NCBI GenBank assembly: GCA_022225965.2
Contig: JAKJXP020000018.1
Coordinates: 494,527-558,526 of the forward strand
Direction: 5' to 3'
DNA: 64,000 nt
Source: Diatrype stigma
Lineage: Eukaryota; Ascomycota; Sordariomycetes; Xylariales; Diatrypaceae
This document shows positions 12,683 through 25,232 of the stretch, piece by piece. Made by a program: the position numbers and the translations under genes. Position 1 is the first letter of the stretch. Every line of letters starts with the position of its first letter. The notes beneath the pieces were generated by a model. The model was given only the letters and a program-made list of their open reading frames with translations. It was not told the origin of the DNA and ran no database searches.

Positions 12683-14411
12683 TTCATTCATTATCCCGTC
12701 GAGGCGAGGTTTCCGTGAAAAATCATATTTCCGGATTAAGTATTGTGTGAGCAACATACCACTAGCTAATTGCATTCTCGGAAAGGCGTTACGGTAATGG
12801 ATAGGGGAGTTACGCGATACATGTTACTCAAGGAGGAAGCTATGTTTAGGATCGGCTTTTGCATGCGTATGGCTAGAGGACTAGGGGTTTGATATTGGGA
12901 TGGCTGGAATGAGGGTTAATTCTGCTTTATGGAACACTTGTGCCACAAGCCACCTCCCCTATGAAGTGCACGAAACACTTCACGCTTTGTGTCAGGTTTG
13001 CTCTTCTCTCATTACCAGAAATGGATAGCTGAATGGACGGCTACTGTACCTTACGAAGGGATGTTTAGCTCCTATGCATCGGATGAATTACATTTCTATT
13101 TACTTTATATACTTGAGTGAGGTGAAAGTCTATGATTTGACCCGACACAACCTGCCATTTTCGGATGCACATTCATCAAGCTTCAAGCTTCATAACATCA
13201 AGTAATGGTTTCTCCCAATCCTGGTCGGGTTTATTAGCCAGTATGATCGCTCTATTGGAGGGCGTATCATCACGTCCTTGATGATTTAGCTTCTGGAGGA
13301 GCCTTGGAAGATAATATATAATATGTGGAAGAACGTCTCAAGCCATTATGCCTATATCGTCTCTTTGCTTTGTCGGGGCGTTCCCCCCCCCCCCCTTCCC
13401 TCTCGGTGTAAAGTGGGCTTTGCAAGGTAAATGATGAACATAGTATACCCAATGGAGAATAACCTCTACGTCACTGTCGACTCTTGTGTGACGCCTGGGT
13501 TACGAGTTCAGTTTCGAATCCTTTATCGGATGTATTGAGCTATCCAAGCACTCAGCTTGCTCCAGGATGAAAGTGAGTGCCATGTTAGTACCATCAAGCA
13601 AGCCAGACGAGCCTAGTATGATTCCCGACTGTCAGTTGGAAAACCACCAAATGCAAAGTCACGGCCGGCACTATAAACACAAACATCAAAAATCTGTAAT
13701 GATGAAGCATTTAATGGCGTAGAGTAGATGTGCAAAACATAGCTGCTGATGGGAAGCAATTCAAAGTCACTGTAAGGTTCATTATACCAAGTAGGCTGAA
13801 TGCATTTTATCGTATTTATGTTTGTCTAGTCTAAGACTCCATTGTCTCTAGACTCTATGTTCTACGCTCTATAGCCTCTATAAGAAGCGAATTCAGAACA
13901 TCCAGGTCCCTCCTCCATGGTCTTCTAGACCGTCTCCCACTCCTTCTGGTATGTGGATCGACTCGTTAAACATTTCGATATACCTGCAACATCCGGCATC
14001 TCATCCTTCCAGCATATATTTGATCCACCTCTCCTGGCAGACCAATGGGTATCTTCGTGTACATCGGGTCAATGTCATGAAACATATCATGAAACCGAAC
14101 CCTTCCATATCGAGCCATACTCGATGTATCATTCCCCTTCTCATGCCAGATATGTTGACCATTGTTCGATGTGAACTTCGTTACAATGAAATAAGAGCAA
14201 ACAACAAACAACGCAATCGCAGGTAAATCGACCAAAACTAGAGCTTGTCCAGTTCCACAACGAAGCGATGGGATATAGTTCTCCTGCCGTAAAGACTCGA
14301 GAAGATAAACACGGCAGGTAGCAGCTCTCCGGATATCATGAACCTGCCACAGCAACCACAACGACGACAAACAAAAAGGAAATAAAATCAAATAACATGA
14401 AGAGCTTAGGC
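12683..14411. other. Intergenic region between convergent genes
   Basis: This holds the 3' ends of the FHA gene (plus) and the sugar transporter gene (minus). There is a run of 13 C at 13383-13395. No additional gene is supported; short open frames around 13951-14391 lack coding character. Confidence 0.5.
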
Positions 14412-16141
14412 TTAGGCCTGAGCACCCTCGCGGGCGTCGTTGGCCGAGAAGCCCGGAGCATCGTTAACGCTCTTCTCCTCGCGCTCGGAAAAGCTGGCGC
14501 GGGCCTCCTCGTCGGAGGACTGGAAGCCGTACTCGCGGGCCTTCTGGTGGACCTCGTGCTCGTTGAGGCGGGGCAGCTCCTTGGCGGCGGTGACGTAGTT
14601 CTTGTTCTCGAGCTTGCCCTTGGCGAAGATGAGGTCAATCTCCTCGAGGGTGCGGCCGGAGGTCTCGGGGTAGAAGAAGTAGATGAAGGGGAAGAACATG
14701 GCGTTGAGGATGGCGAAGAAGAGGTAGGTGCCCCAGCCACTCGTGCCCGTGTTGGCCACGAGCACCGGCGTGATCATGACGATGAAGAAGTTCCACAGCC
14801 AGTTGGACACGGTCGAGACGGCGTTGGCCTTGGCCCGCGTCTTGAGCGGGTTGATCTCGGCCGGGTAGAGCCAGGGGAGCGGCAACCACGTCGCGCCGAA
14901 GAAGCCGATGTAGGTGAAGAGGCCGACGGCCGCGCCACGCGCCGCCGACGAGGTTCCGGGGATCAGCGCGCCGAACGTGAGGACCATGGACAAGCACTGG
15001 CCGACGGTGCCGATGAGGAAGAGCTTTCGGCGGCCGACGCGCTCGACGGCGAACCAGGACGTGGTGGCGAAGATGGAGTAGACGACCATGTTGATGCCGC
15101 CGAGCAGCAGCGCCAGGTTGTGCGTGGTGCCGATGGAGGTCTGGAACAGAATCGGGAAGTAGTAGATGACGGCGTTGCAGCCGGACAGCTGCTGCATCAT
15201 CTGCGAGGACGCGCCGAGGATGAGGCGGCGGAAGTTCTGCGTCTTGCCGTTGGTGAACAGGTCCTTCAGGGGCGTCACACCGCCCGAGTGGCCCGACAGC
15301 CGGATTGCGTCCGTGATGACCGTCATCTGCGTCCGCACGTACTCCTCTTCGCGGTGCGTGCCGTTCAGCGCCGCCAGCACCGTGGCCGCCTCCTCGCTCC
15401 GGTCTTTCGTCAGGAGCCACCGCGGCGACTCGGGCAGGCGCAACATCAGGATGATGACGACCATGGCGAACACGCACTGGAAGGCGATGGGGAAACGCCA
15501 GACGAACTTCTGGGGGCCGTACGTGCATCCGTAGTCGATCCAGTACGCGATCAATGTCCCGATGGCGACGTTGCCGCCCTCAATGCAGATGAGCTTTCCA
15601 CGGTTGTGGGACTGACTACATCTGAAGTAGGGGGAAAAACCCTCATGTTAGCATCGCGTGTCAATACGGGGATTGTATCGGGATGTATAACTTACTCTGC
15701 CTGATATGTCGGAACCGTCGAAGTATTTATGCCGTTACCTATACCTGTTATACACCGTCCTATAATGAATTGCGCGGTCGCACCGGGTCCGGGAGGCATA
15801 GAGGTAATCTGGATGATGACGCCGATAATCATGATAGTAGCACCGAGGAAGATGGACCGTCGACGACCGAGGTGGTCACCGAACGTGAGGATGAAGCAAG
15901 CACCGAGGAAGCAACCGACAGCGTAGATGGAGACGACGAAACCCTCGTAGGTGCTGTCACCGTCGACCTCGGGGAAGTCGGAGACGAAGGCAGGCGCCGA
16001 GATGATACCGGACATGACGCCCTGATCGTACCCGAACAGCAAGAAATCCGTGGTGGCAACGGCGGTAATCATCTGTTGCACCCGGCGGCCGGTGAAGCCC
16101 CAGTAGTGAGGCACACCGGCCTCACTATTCGTATGTCCCAT
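14412..16141 (-). CDS. MFS sugar transporter (hexose/H+ symporter family)
   Basis: Two exons, 16141-15696 and 15621-14412, joined by a 74-bp intron with GTAAGT donor and CAG acceptor, giving 551 residues. It is a 12-segment major facilitator of the sugar porter family at a cell membrane. Signature motifs in order: GYDQGVMSG in TM1, GRRRSIFLGA in the first loop, PESPRWLL before the central loop, QQLSGCNAVIYYFP in TM7, ERVGRRKLFLIG in the 8-9 loop, and PETSGRTLEEID after TM12. The intron falls inside the TM4-TM5 region and restores the YQAECSQSHNRGK reading seen in this family. The cytosolic C-terminus is about 70 residues and charged. The substrate cannot be fixed from sequence; a monosaccharide is likely. 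The upstream region (higher coordinates) holds GGRG-type repeats that could be carbon-repression sites (see 17051-17080). Confidence 0.93.
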
Positions 16142-17050
16142 CCTGATCTTTGTCGGCTGTGGTTCAGCAGGGAAAGACGAGAGACGCGGACTACGCGTGA
16201 AGAGACTGGTGCTGGTTGTTTTTTGTGTTGGTCGATACGGTTATCAGCCAGCCCAGTCAAGTCTGTCTGCGGTGTTCCTCCTTTCTAACTGGCTCTCTGG
16301 GGTCTTGTCTGTTGTGAAAGGTTAGGGTTTCACGATCTGGGTTGAGGGGGACGAGGAGTGGTCTCAGATCCCTCATTCCGGGGAAGGCGGGGTGGTTTAT
16401 ATCGTCAAACTTTAAAATCCCAAGGCGTCGAGCCTGGCTGCTGCTGGCCGGACTGCAAGCTCTTCAGAGCACGAAGGGTCCTGGGGGCAACCGGGGATGG
16501 CCAAGTGTGGGTGCGTCCGAGCAACGACCGAGCAATGTCATCATAATGCCCACTGCGCCGGACGCTTGCGGGAACCCTGAACCCACTTAGGATGGCATGA
16601 GGGAGGGGAGACCCCAGGTTGCCATGTCTACTGCTATTATTGCCTTTAGCGCGAGGGGATGACGAGAGGCGTCAGGTCCGACGAGACAAGTTACATAATG
16701 AATCAGTGAATGCCATGGGTCGAATTCCTTGCTCCGTCACGCCCGTCACGCCCGCCGCTCGCTCACTATGGTCAGAGACTGTCCCTTTCTGCAGCCTTCC
16801 TGCGGATTTCCAACGGGCCCAAGGGGGTTTGCATAGGAGGTGCCAATCCTCTTCCCTCCCGTGAATTACTCAGTTCCTCTCAACATTGCCTGATCGAGGC
16901 AACAGCTCTGATAATCCGTGTTGAGGGCTCCATATATCATTTGCACTGTTCAGATGTATTCGCATGTGGTCCAAGCCAAGCGAAGCAGCCAAGGGCGGAC
17001 AAGATGCTTGGCCGCCCTTGGCCCTTGCGGACCCTTGTTGACGTTTGCTA

Positions 17051-17080
17051 GCGGGGCCCTCTGGGGCCCTCTGGGGCCCT
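17051..17080. promoter_or_regulatory. Three tandem 10-bp repeats with SYGGRG (CreA-type) cores
   Basis: Three head-to-tail 10-mers (GCGGGGCCCT, then CTGGGGCCCT twice) each begin with a 6-mer matching SYGGRG, the consensus bound by the fungal carbon-catabolite repressor CreA/Cre1. They lie about 0.9 kb upstream of the sugar transporter start (16141, minus strand). The 10-bp spacing would place the sites on one face of the helix. Such GC-rich 6-mers occur by chance, so the regulatory role is an inference. Confidence 0.3.
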
Positions 17081-20000
17081 CGAGAGACGGAGACTCGTGG
17101 ATGCTAGTGGATGCCGGGGCACTGGGGATGCATGATGACGATCATGGGCGGATCCTGGGGCTTGGCGGGTAGGGTAGGGTTGAGTAAGGGATGGAGCCTC
17201 CTACGGGGCGGCGGAGCAGGCCCAATGCTTAGTGCAACGATGCAGCCAAGCAGAGGCTGCGAGGGACTGGAAAAGGTGTTCTGCCGTTTCCACAAAGCAC
17301 CCGAGAAAAGGTCCTGGCATCGCATTCCTGCTCGCTGCCCTCCTGCCCTCCCACCTTCGGTATCTCTCAAGATCCCGCTAGTTGGCCAGGCTGGCGAACC
17401 AGAGTGCTTGCCCTGTTAGTTTGCCCTATTGCTACCGATTGCTGCTACGCTGCTACGTCGGTTGGGCGTAGGGTACGTACGATTATGCGGTGATAGTGCA
17501 CAATCTGGTGCGAGGCCAGGGCCTCCTGTCCGAATCCGTCCCTAGCCACAGGTTTGGGGGTCCAAAGGAGCCAAAGGAGCCTCTAGTTGGACATATAGTC
17601 CTTCGTAGTCAGGTTATAGTGCCCAGCAAACGATGGGCAAAAGTGGCAGCGGTGCCGACCGGGCTAACCGTGAGGATGGCAACGATGATGTGGGATTGGG
17701 CAGTCATGGATGGTATTTACGGACCCGGACCCAGTTGATCTCTGCATGTGCCTCTGCATTACTTCTACATAGCATTACTCTTAGCCTCTTAGCATTACTT
17801 CGTACTGAAACGCGTGATATCTCGGGTGGCGGCTCGCGGCTCTGAGGAATTTTATGTTTTCGTACGAGGGCGAGGGAGGCCACAAGCTGACAAGGGGGGG
17901 CCAAGGCCGCTATACATACTTAGTGAACTACGGATATACCTCCCATGTAAACTGACTGCATGAGCCGAGCCGGCTCCTTGGCAACGAACGCCTCCCGGCT
18001 CCGTATCTTTCCCTATCGCACTTATCAGGCCGAGCGACTAGCGATTGGGCAATGTAACCTGACTGTTACGATTCCAGCAATTGTCATTCGTTGCCGATGT
18101 ACAGTGACGACATATCAGGCCGTCCGCTCGATGCGCTCGATGAGGCAGAAAATTTCTTCATAACTGCCTGCGATGGTATGTAATGCCAAGTGTGAAGTTG
18201 CATGTTCGCACACTGAGTCAAGGCCCGGCATGCAGAATATGCAACTGACCCATAAATAGAACTAGTTATTACTGATCTGCGATGGGCTAGTATGTCACAA
18301 TCTGATCAGAGCTGTGTGGTGTGTGTGTGCATGCGTATGCGGGTGTGTGTGTGCGTGTAAGTGTGCGTGGGTGAGGCACGGAGAGGTATAAACACCACTA
18401 TAAAATCCTGACGAGCGCTTATTTATGCCCAGCATGCGTGCATGCGTCCTTGCCGACCTACGTACATAACTACCCAGGTATAGTGATAGCGGCATAGTAG
18501 AATTATCCCAAATCCTGCTACACTAGTCAGACTCCAGGTCATTAACACCCGCGATCTCCGGAATCACGCATGACTGTGCGGACGCGGATCTGGGAACTCC
18601 CCCATGGGACACAAGGCGGGGGGACGCGTAATTGGGAATCTATTAAGATATGAGGAAGAACAAATCCGTCCTTGGCTAGCAATAAGCGCCCGACCCGTCA
18701 CGGTCACCGGTGTGCGGATTCGTGACCAGTGGCTCGCGATAAGTCTCACCATCTCACAGCTCGCGTCCTTTTTAGTGCAGTCGACGTTTGGCATTAGTAA
18801 ATCTTTTTCAGGCAAGTCAGTTGGTGGAAGTTGCCATGCTTGCCATGCCTTCTCCGCCTTTTGCTTGCAATCTTAGGGCTCTTCTTTTTTTCCCGACTTT
18901 CTCTTTCAGAATTTTTTATCAGCTCATAAGTGGTCCTTATGATATCATGACGGAGTAAGGGGTGGGCACTCTGGGGTCCACGAGTCAGAGCCACCCAACG
19001 AGCCCGTCTCGCCATCCTTCGCGTGATGTGGTCAGTCAACCTGTGAGGGCAGTGAGGACGATGAATGTCATAAGCGCTAATTAAGAGAACTCGCGTTAAG
19101 CTGGCTTTTTGTTATAGTGAAGTAGTTATCCTACGACGTCAACTTCTTGCTTCGGGGCGTCGGGTTCGGGATGAAGTAAACGTGCATAGCGACATAGATG
19201 GACGGGTGGATCAGAGCAAGCAAGATAAGATCGAGAAATATGGCGATTATTAGCGCATGGATCGCTTTGTTGATGTCTGTCGATGCTTGTTCACGATAGT
19301 TCCGTTGATGATTTGGTCAATGCTGACTTTACAGACATGAATTACTTCACACAGGTATCAACTAGCTACCTCGTATCGCATACTTTCAAACACAAATCTT
19401 GACGTCGTCTGACTAGATTCTCTGCCATGTTCAGGAGCCATTCGTCCTACCAGGAGGGCAACAATACTACCTTACCTAAGAATACTGATCAGCCTCGAGT
19501 TCGTGTGCCACGCCCGTTTGCATACTCCACTCGGAGATAGAGATGTTCGCACGCAACACTAATGGTTAGCTGCCCCGAGATAGCCTTTCGGACTTGATCG
19601 CTCTCGGAAGCTGTTCAGAAGCGTTCGGACCTGCCTGCGCGTCGTCAGGCATGCACCTCTCTCAAATCATGCCTGCCAAAAGCTACCCGAATCACGCAAT
19701 CACATCGCGTAGAACACTTCTGTGAGGAACAACCCGAGTTCCTGTATCAAGGGGCCCCGTGGAGAAACTATGTGTGAACAGGGTCCGATGGTTATTGTTA
19801 TTTCCCCGGCTTCCCCGGTCTCCGGACATTGAGCTTGGGGTTCGTCTAATTATAGATGGCCCTCTCCGTTCTGAATTCCTGCTATGCAATACACACTGTT
19901 CGAAAGGTGGGTGTAATTTGGAAGGAATATACCTAGCGTCCTATAGGAATATAGTTGGGATGGTGAACGACTACATTACGTACGGTTAAAGGGGTGCATA

Positions 20001-22767
20001 TATGAGTTGTTTCTTAACGGGCAAAATCGTATCATTAATCCATAGCTGTCCTTCTTGATCTACAGGATTTCAACATTATTCGAGTCGGTCACCGAGGCAG
20101 TCATTTGCGATGTAGTCCACAACATGCCCCTTCCTAGACTACAACTCAAATTACCAAGCAGTTCTTCCTAACCAAGTAGCCCGTAAGGGACGTTACCTCT
20201 TAGCAAATGGAAACGTAATTCACCAGGTATGTCAAATACTCATCAGCGGCTGTCTATATGGCATTACAAATCGTGGCAGCGCAAAAACTAATAATAGAAC
20301 CGCATATGCGATATAGGTGGAAGCCCTAGCGTCGACTTTGCAAATGCAGTCTGATTAAGATTCGATGAGGATTTCGATCAACAGACGCTGATACACGGCA
20401 GCCACCTCCATGTAACGTTGAATAACACACATCGTGTTGCAGGAGCCTCGGAAGCTCAAGTTGTGTTGGCGATGGTCAAGAGTGCAACCCCGGAGTGCCA
20501 CCCCGGGAGTGGAGCTGCGGCTCTAGCCTACCTCTTGGCTCATGTTGCAGCCTAAGGCTGGGACATATAGTCTCGCGTCCGAAGAAAACATTTACTAATC
20601 TGACTGACCCTTAATCTCTGATGGAAGGCACTGAAATCAACCCCATAGTTGTTGACATGATATTCAGGCCGCAATCTTTCACCGATAACCAACGATGACG
20701 GGCGATGAGGCGACCGGTCGAACGAGCACATATCGCGACACAGTCTCTACCCTCAGTGGAATGGAGAGAGATAATGAGGCAAAACCAGCCACCGTCTTTC
20801 GCAGTCGGTAGGTGGTGAGAGTGAGGCGCAGGACCGCAAAAGGCGCTGGCCAGAGCTTATGAGGGTACCAGACCCGAACCACTATGATCGATCGTGGAGA
20901 AAATAGTCGTGACCGAACCGAAAAAAATAAACATCTTCACCGTGCTATCGGATGGATCAACGAGCTCGGGACATGGAGCTCGGAGCATTATGACGAACCC
21001 CGGCCGGCTCACGATGCTAGCCTACCCCCGGCTCCGCTCAGTTCCTACCACCCGATGGCCCGGAGCTACGCTTAAAAAGCAATAGAGTTTGGCCAGCCAG
21101 TGTCCGAGCTTGAGCCCTAAGGGCGGTGAGATGTGCCACGGAACGGTTCAAATAATCCAACCACCCCCAACACCACCAACACTACCAAAATATCGGCCAA
21201 ACGTGATCACTCCAGCCACTTCTGTTTGGCAGTTGAGTGTCTGCTGACTTTCCGGCCGCTACCTTCGTACCTCGCTATCAATGGATTGCTTCATTGAACT
21301 GCCTAATTGGTTGCTATAGATAGACATGATCGCACCTTCTGGCCAGATGTAGTACCTATTGGTCTTGGTTCATTAGTATCATCTGATCAAGCATTAGTCT
21401 ACTAGGTACTACTTTCGTTGCTATTGAATATTATTTGCAACTAGGTGATATGGATGTAGTACTTCTCTGGGTCATCGTGCTAGATCACTTCAAACAGGAT
21501 AACTATTTGTGGCCAGGTAATGCTAGCAGTCAGACGGTAGCAAAAGTAACACCAGCAGGGTCGTGCAGCTGGCGCAGTCGATGGTAGCAAGCGTCTAATG
21601 GAACGTAATATGGACGGTGAACTGCCTATATACATTTGTCATAAAAGGGATGACGAGACAACTAGCAGACTGAACGCGAACGTGCAGCCTGGCTGATGTA
21701 TGCGGTTTCCAAGTTTGATCTGTATCTACTATGGGCACACAACTCTTGTCAAACAAACTCCCGATCAGAATATATGTGGCTTTATAGCAAGCACCCAGAT
21801 GAGTTTGCTTGATGATAACAAGACACTTGTATTTGAAAAGCCCTGGACCAATGTTTGATACAGATATACACGTGAGTATCGCCACAATACAGTTATTCAT
21901 CTTGCCTGTATGGACAACCTTGCCTTCTTCTCTTTTAGGGGTAGACAATCATTGTCTATTGCATCATCGCAGGTGTTTGGGGAGACTACATGAGAGGAAG
22001 GTGAGCCATAGGCCTTTGGTGGACGTGAAGGTAACTGACCGATAGACTTATACATGACGTAGTGAGTAGGCAAAACGGCAAACATCTCAGACGGAGATAC
22101 ACAGAAGTTACGTGATAGTTAATCATTGCCGCACCCGCCCCCGGAAGTTGGAGCCGGGTAGGGTTGAATCCGACGGTCCAGACCAAGCCGATCTAGACAC
22201 GGAAGAGATGTAAATGCCTGGATGGGAGGACGGATGGTTCGCGGACCAACTTGTATTTCCACCGTACAGTACATTGCCTGCCGAGTGAACTTCGCGCGCC
22301 TATCGATTATAGCTCGCCATTTCTGCCCATTGCGGAAAATGAACGACAGGGAGGGAGTAGTTATGAACTCGGAATAGACTTCGATACACCATATGCTGTG
22401 TACCGTAGCAGGACCAGTAGGATCATTCATGACAGAAATTGGTTCTTCTGATACCGTTTTCATTTTCTTTGGAATATTCATTTCAACATTCTCGATGCTG
22501 ATACTTATGAGGGGATTCTAGATACGTTCTCAACGGACGAGCCATATATTTCGGATTATAACCTCACGGCATCTATTAATGATGAAGTAACAAGCAATAT
22601 CTACGAAGTTCTGTCGATGACAAGCCCATCTTCTCTGGTTTCTTCTATTGCTTGAATATTGGTGTTATAGGGCTTCGTTATGGCGCAACTAACCTATTCT
22701 ATCTTTGAAGGAGTCTTTGAAACAAGGCGATACCGAGTCCGCCATGAACCGTAACCGCCCGACAATG

Positions 22768-22769
<2 letters not shown>

Positions 22770-22811
<42 letters not shown>
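22770..22811. repeat. Homopolymer A tract (42 A)
   Basis: An uninterrupted run of 42 adenines in noncoding DNA. It could be a microsatellite or the tail of a retroposed copy, but no target-site duplication or gene-like sequence is visible next to it. Confidence 0.9.
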
Positions 22812-22813
<2 letters not shown>

Positions 22814-24973
22814 CTAAGTCTAGTCCATGGTATCTAGAAACGTATCAAGAGCCACTCTAGGCTGTATGGTCTTTGGTTGCCTCCAATTGCCGCCATACAG
22901 GCGTAGCGAAGATCTACTATGGTATCAGGCATAAGTTTTGGAACAGCAAAAAGTACCAAACCCAAGGCGCCATACTCACATAGGCATGGACGATTTACGT
23001 CTGATTTTCGGGCATCGTTCAAAGTATCTCTGCACCCCTGTATAGGCTAGAAATCGACTAGCCAGGACCCCCCCATGTTAAGAAAGAACTTGTTGCTGTT
23101 CCTAAACTTACTGGGTATACCATAGTAGGTGTGCTTCCTGGGTAGGCACTTCGCAATATGTGATGCAGACTTGTTACATGGAGCCGTAGAAGCCGAACTA
23201 GATTGTTGCAAGATAGTCACCCCTTTCTGACGTTGCTGATATGAAAATAGATAACCCTGATCGTGGGCAGCGGCACCCTGGCAAATAGGAACTGGGGCTA
23301 TGAGAGCACGACAGACAAGTATTGGGAGCTGAGAGGTCAGGCGACCAGGATCATCCCGATGGCAATTAGGAGTAGACCCTGGGCAGGATAATATGGGTTA
23401 TAGAATACCGAACTTACACCAAGACATCGTAAACGGTCGTTATACGATTAGCTAATGCGCATAGGATCGGCTGGGATGCAGTAGGACAGTTTGTATAGGC
23501 ACACAGGAGATACAGAAGGCCAAGCCATGATAATAGCTTGATGATTGCTTTTCCAACCAACCGCCATAGAGACGTTCTTTTCTGCTCTCCTTACCGCTGT
23601 ATTGAAGAGGTGGCGGTCGTGCCCCTACGTCTTCTGACTGATCATTATTCCACGATAGAGTGCTAGTCGTAGTCAGTTCAATGACATGGCTTTGGGCACG
23701 ATAATGCCCTTGACGTCATTAGAAATAAGACTTGTGATCCTGGAGAGGGCTACTGGATTCACGATTCGTTGGCAATGTGGTATCAGATGGTGTTGAGAGG
23801 AGAGTAAGCCCTAGGCTAGTCTTGTCGAACAGGGACTGTCCTGTTAGAAAACATAACAGGCAGTAAGGGTAACTGCAGAAGGCCTCTTTTCATGAAGCAC
23901 CATTCAGGTTGGACCAAAAGAGGTCTGGAGCGGTGAAGTTAGCTGAAAGGTAATTGCGCGATATTATCGAAGGGCGCATTCGGCTTGACAGGATGAACTG
24001 AAGTTGGTCTTAGCAGGGTTCCCGTTGTACAACTCTATGCACAAATGTGTCGTCGCTTGGGGTACTACGAGCCTGTTCATCGGCTCGTTTCAGCGCCACA
24101 TTATCCAGGCCGAGATAACGGCACCAGAATTGCCTTGTCCATTGAAGCACGAGAAAGAATCACACAAGGGCGGGAGAATCTGAGTATCGGCTGGTGGAGC
24201 AGGTATGCCATATTCCTGTACGGCATCATTGCGAATGCCGACCGGTTAGACTCAAGTTTGGACCAGCATCTTTGTGCGCCATGATGGGCATCGTCCTGGT
24301 AGCCAAGTTGGATACTGATCTGTCTTTCGGTGTTGCCCGGCACTGGCGGCGTAATCAAGCTACGACAATATCGTATCAAGATAGGGTCGGAGAACGGTCA
24401 CCGCTTTCGTCCAAACTCCCAAGTTATTTGCCTGGCAACACGAGATACGTGTCCCCATAGGACAATGGTAGGCACACGCCAGGGGACTCGGCGCGGCGGA
24501 CACATGCAGGCTGCCGCACGTGCATAAGGTTTCAAGGCGCGTGTCGGTATATTTTGCAGCAAGGGATAACCGCATGATCGCTTCCACATCTCGCAACTTT
24601 GACTCGAAAGAGAGGCGTTCTAGCGGAGATAGGAAGACGATTGGCTACGAACGGAGCAGCTGGTTGCATCAACTTCGTCGGAGTAGAGCTATATCGTGAT
24701 GGCCATCGGAAGGCCGTAAGCGATGTCACTATCCGATCTCGACCTCAGAGGCTCCCTTCTATGATACGCCGCATAGCCTAACGGTATGAGTAATACAGAT
24801 ACCGGGAAGGAATCGGCACCAAATCAAGACCGTCTTGCCCGAAGTTCATCTATCCATCAAGCTGGCGGTGTCAATAGTCGCCTTCTTTGCTTGCATCGCG
24901 AGGCGCCTGGTCATTCATCCGACCTGCCGGATATGCTCGGGTCTGTGATATTGATCATGGCATTCAGTATAGG

Positions 24974-25015
24974 GGTACTTCGAGGAGGGTACTTCGAGGA
25001 GGGTACTTCGAGAAG
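24974..25015. repeat. 14-bp tandem repeat, three copies
   Basis: The unit GGTACTTCGAGGAG occurs three times in a row; the third copy has one change near its end. It lies about 110 bp upstream of the TATA element of the small Cys-rich gene and could be part of its promoter, but that is only positional evidence. Confidence 0.85.
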
Positions 25016-25116
25016 CGACGTCAGAATGATAGACGGTAGCCGATCTATTCGGTAGCGATGACGACGACATATGCCTCCTATCGGCTAACGTCCTGTGATG
25101 GTAACCCGATGCAAGC

Positions 25117-25133
25117 TATAAGTTGTATATAAG
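25117..25133 (+). promoter_or_regulatory. TATA elements of the small Cys-rich gene
   Basis: TATAAG at 25117-25122 and TATATAAG at 25126-25133 lie about 100-116 bp before the ATG at 25233. The sequence between is A/C-rich and stop-tolerant, like a fungal 5' leader, which fits transcription start about 30 bp downstream of the second element. Confidence 0.5.
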
Positions 25134-25232
25134 AAGGGGCGCTTTCCGCGAAGAATTAGCATAGCAAAGCCTTCACTTCAAGGAGACAACGACCTCGAGT
25201 CCACGAACAATCAACAGGTCACAATCAACACC

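Larger units (their letters stand above)
16142..25116. other. Long gene-poor region, about 9 kb
   Basis: No coding gene is supported here: open frames are short, overlap on both strands and have no recognisable domain. Contents seen: three 10-bp GC-rich repeats at 17051-17080, a GT-rich microsatellite at about 18310-18370, a 116-bp stretch bounded by inverted 8-mers (21087-21202), a 42-A tract at 22770-22811, and a 14-bp unit repeated three times at 24974-25015. Base composition is balanced, unlike the AT-rich block at 41-49 kb, so heavy RIP is not evident. Confidence 0.55.

Noticed and set aside
13500..13560. TTCGAATCC stretch suggesting a tRNA T-arm
   Set aside because: No acceptor or anticodon stem can be formed around it.
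14397..15704. Long plus-strand open frame of 435 codons opposite the sugar transporter
   Set aside because: It is the antisense shadow of a GC-rich coding exon; the minus strand carries all MFS motifs.
22119..22481. Minus-strand open frame of 120 codons in the gene desert
   Set aside because: No family likeness, no convincing promoter or intron signals.
24045..24460. Overlapping open frames on both strands near 24 kb
   Set aside because: Short, mutually overlapping, no domains; taken as noncoding.
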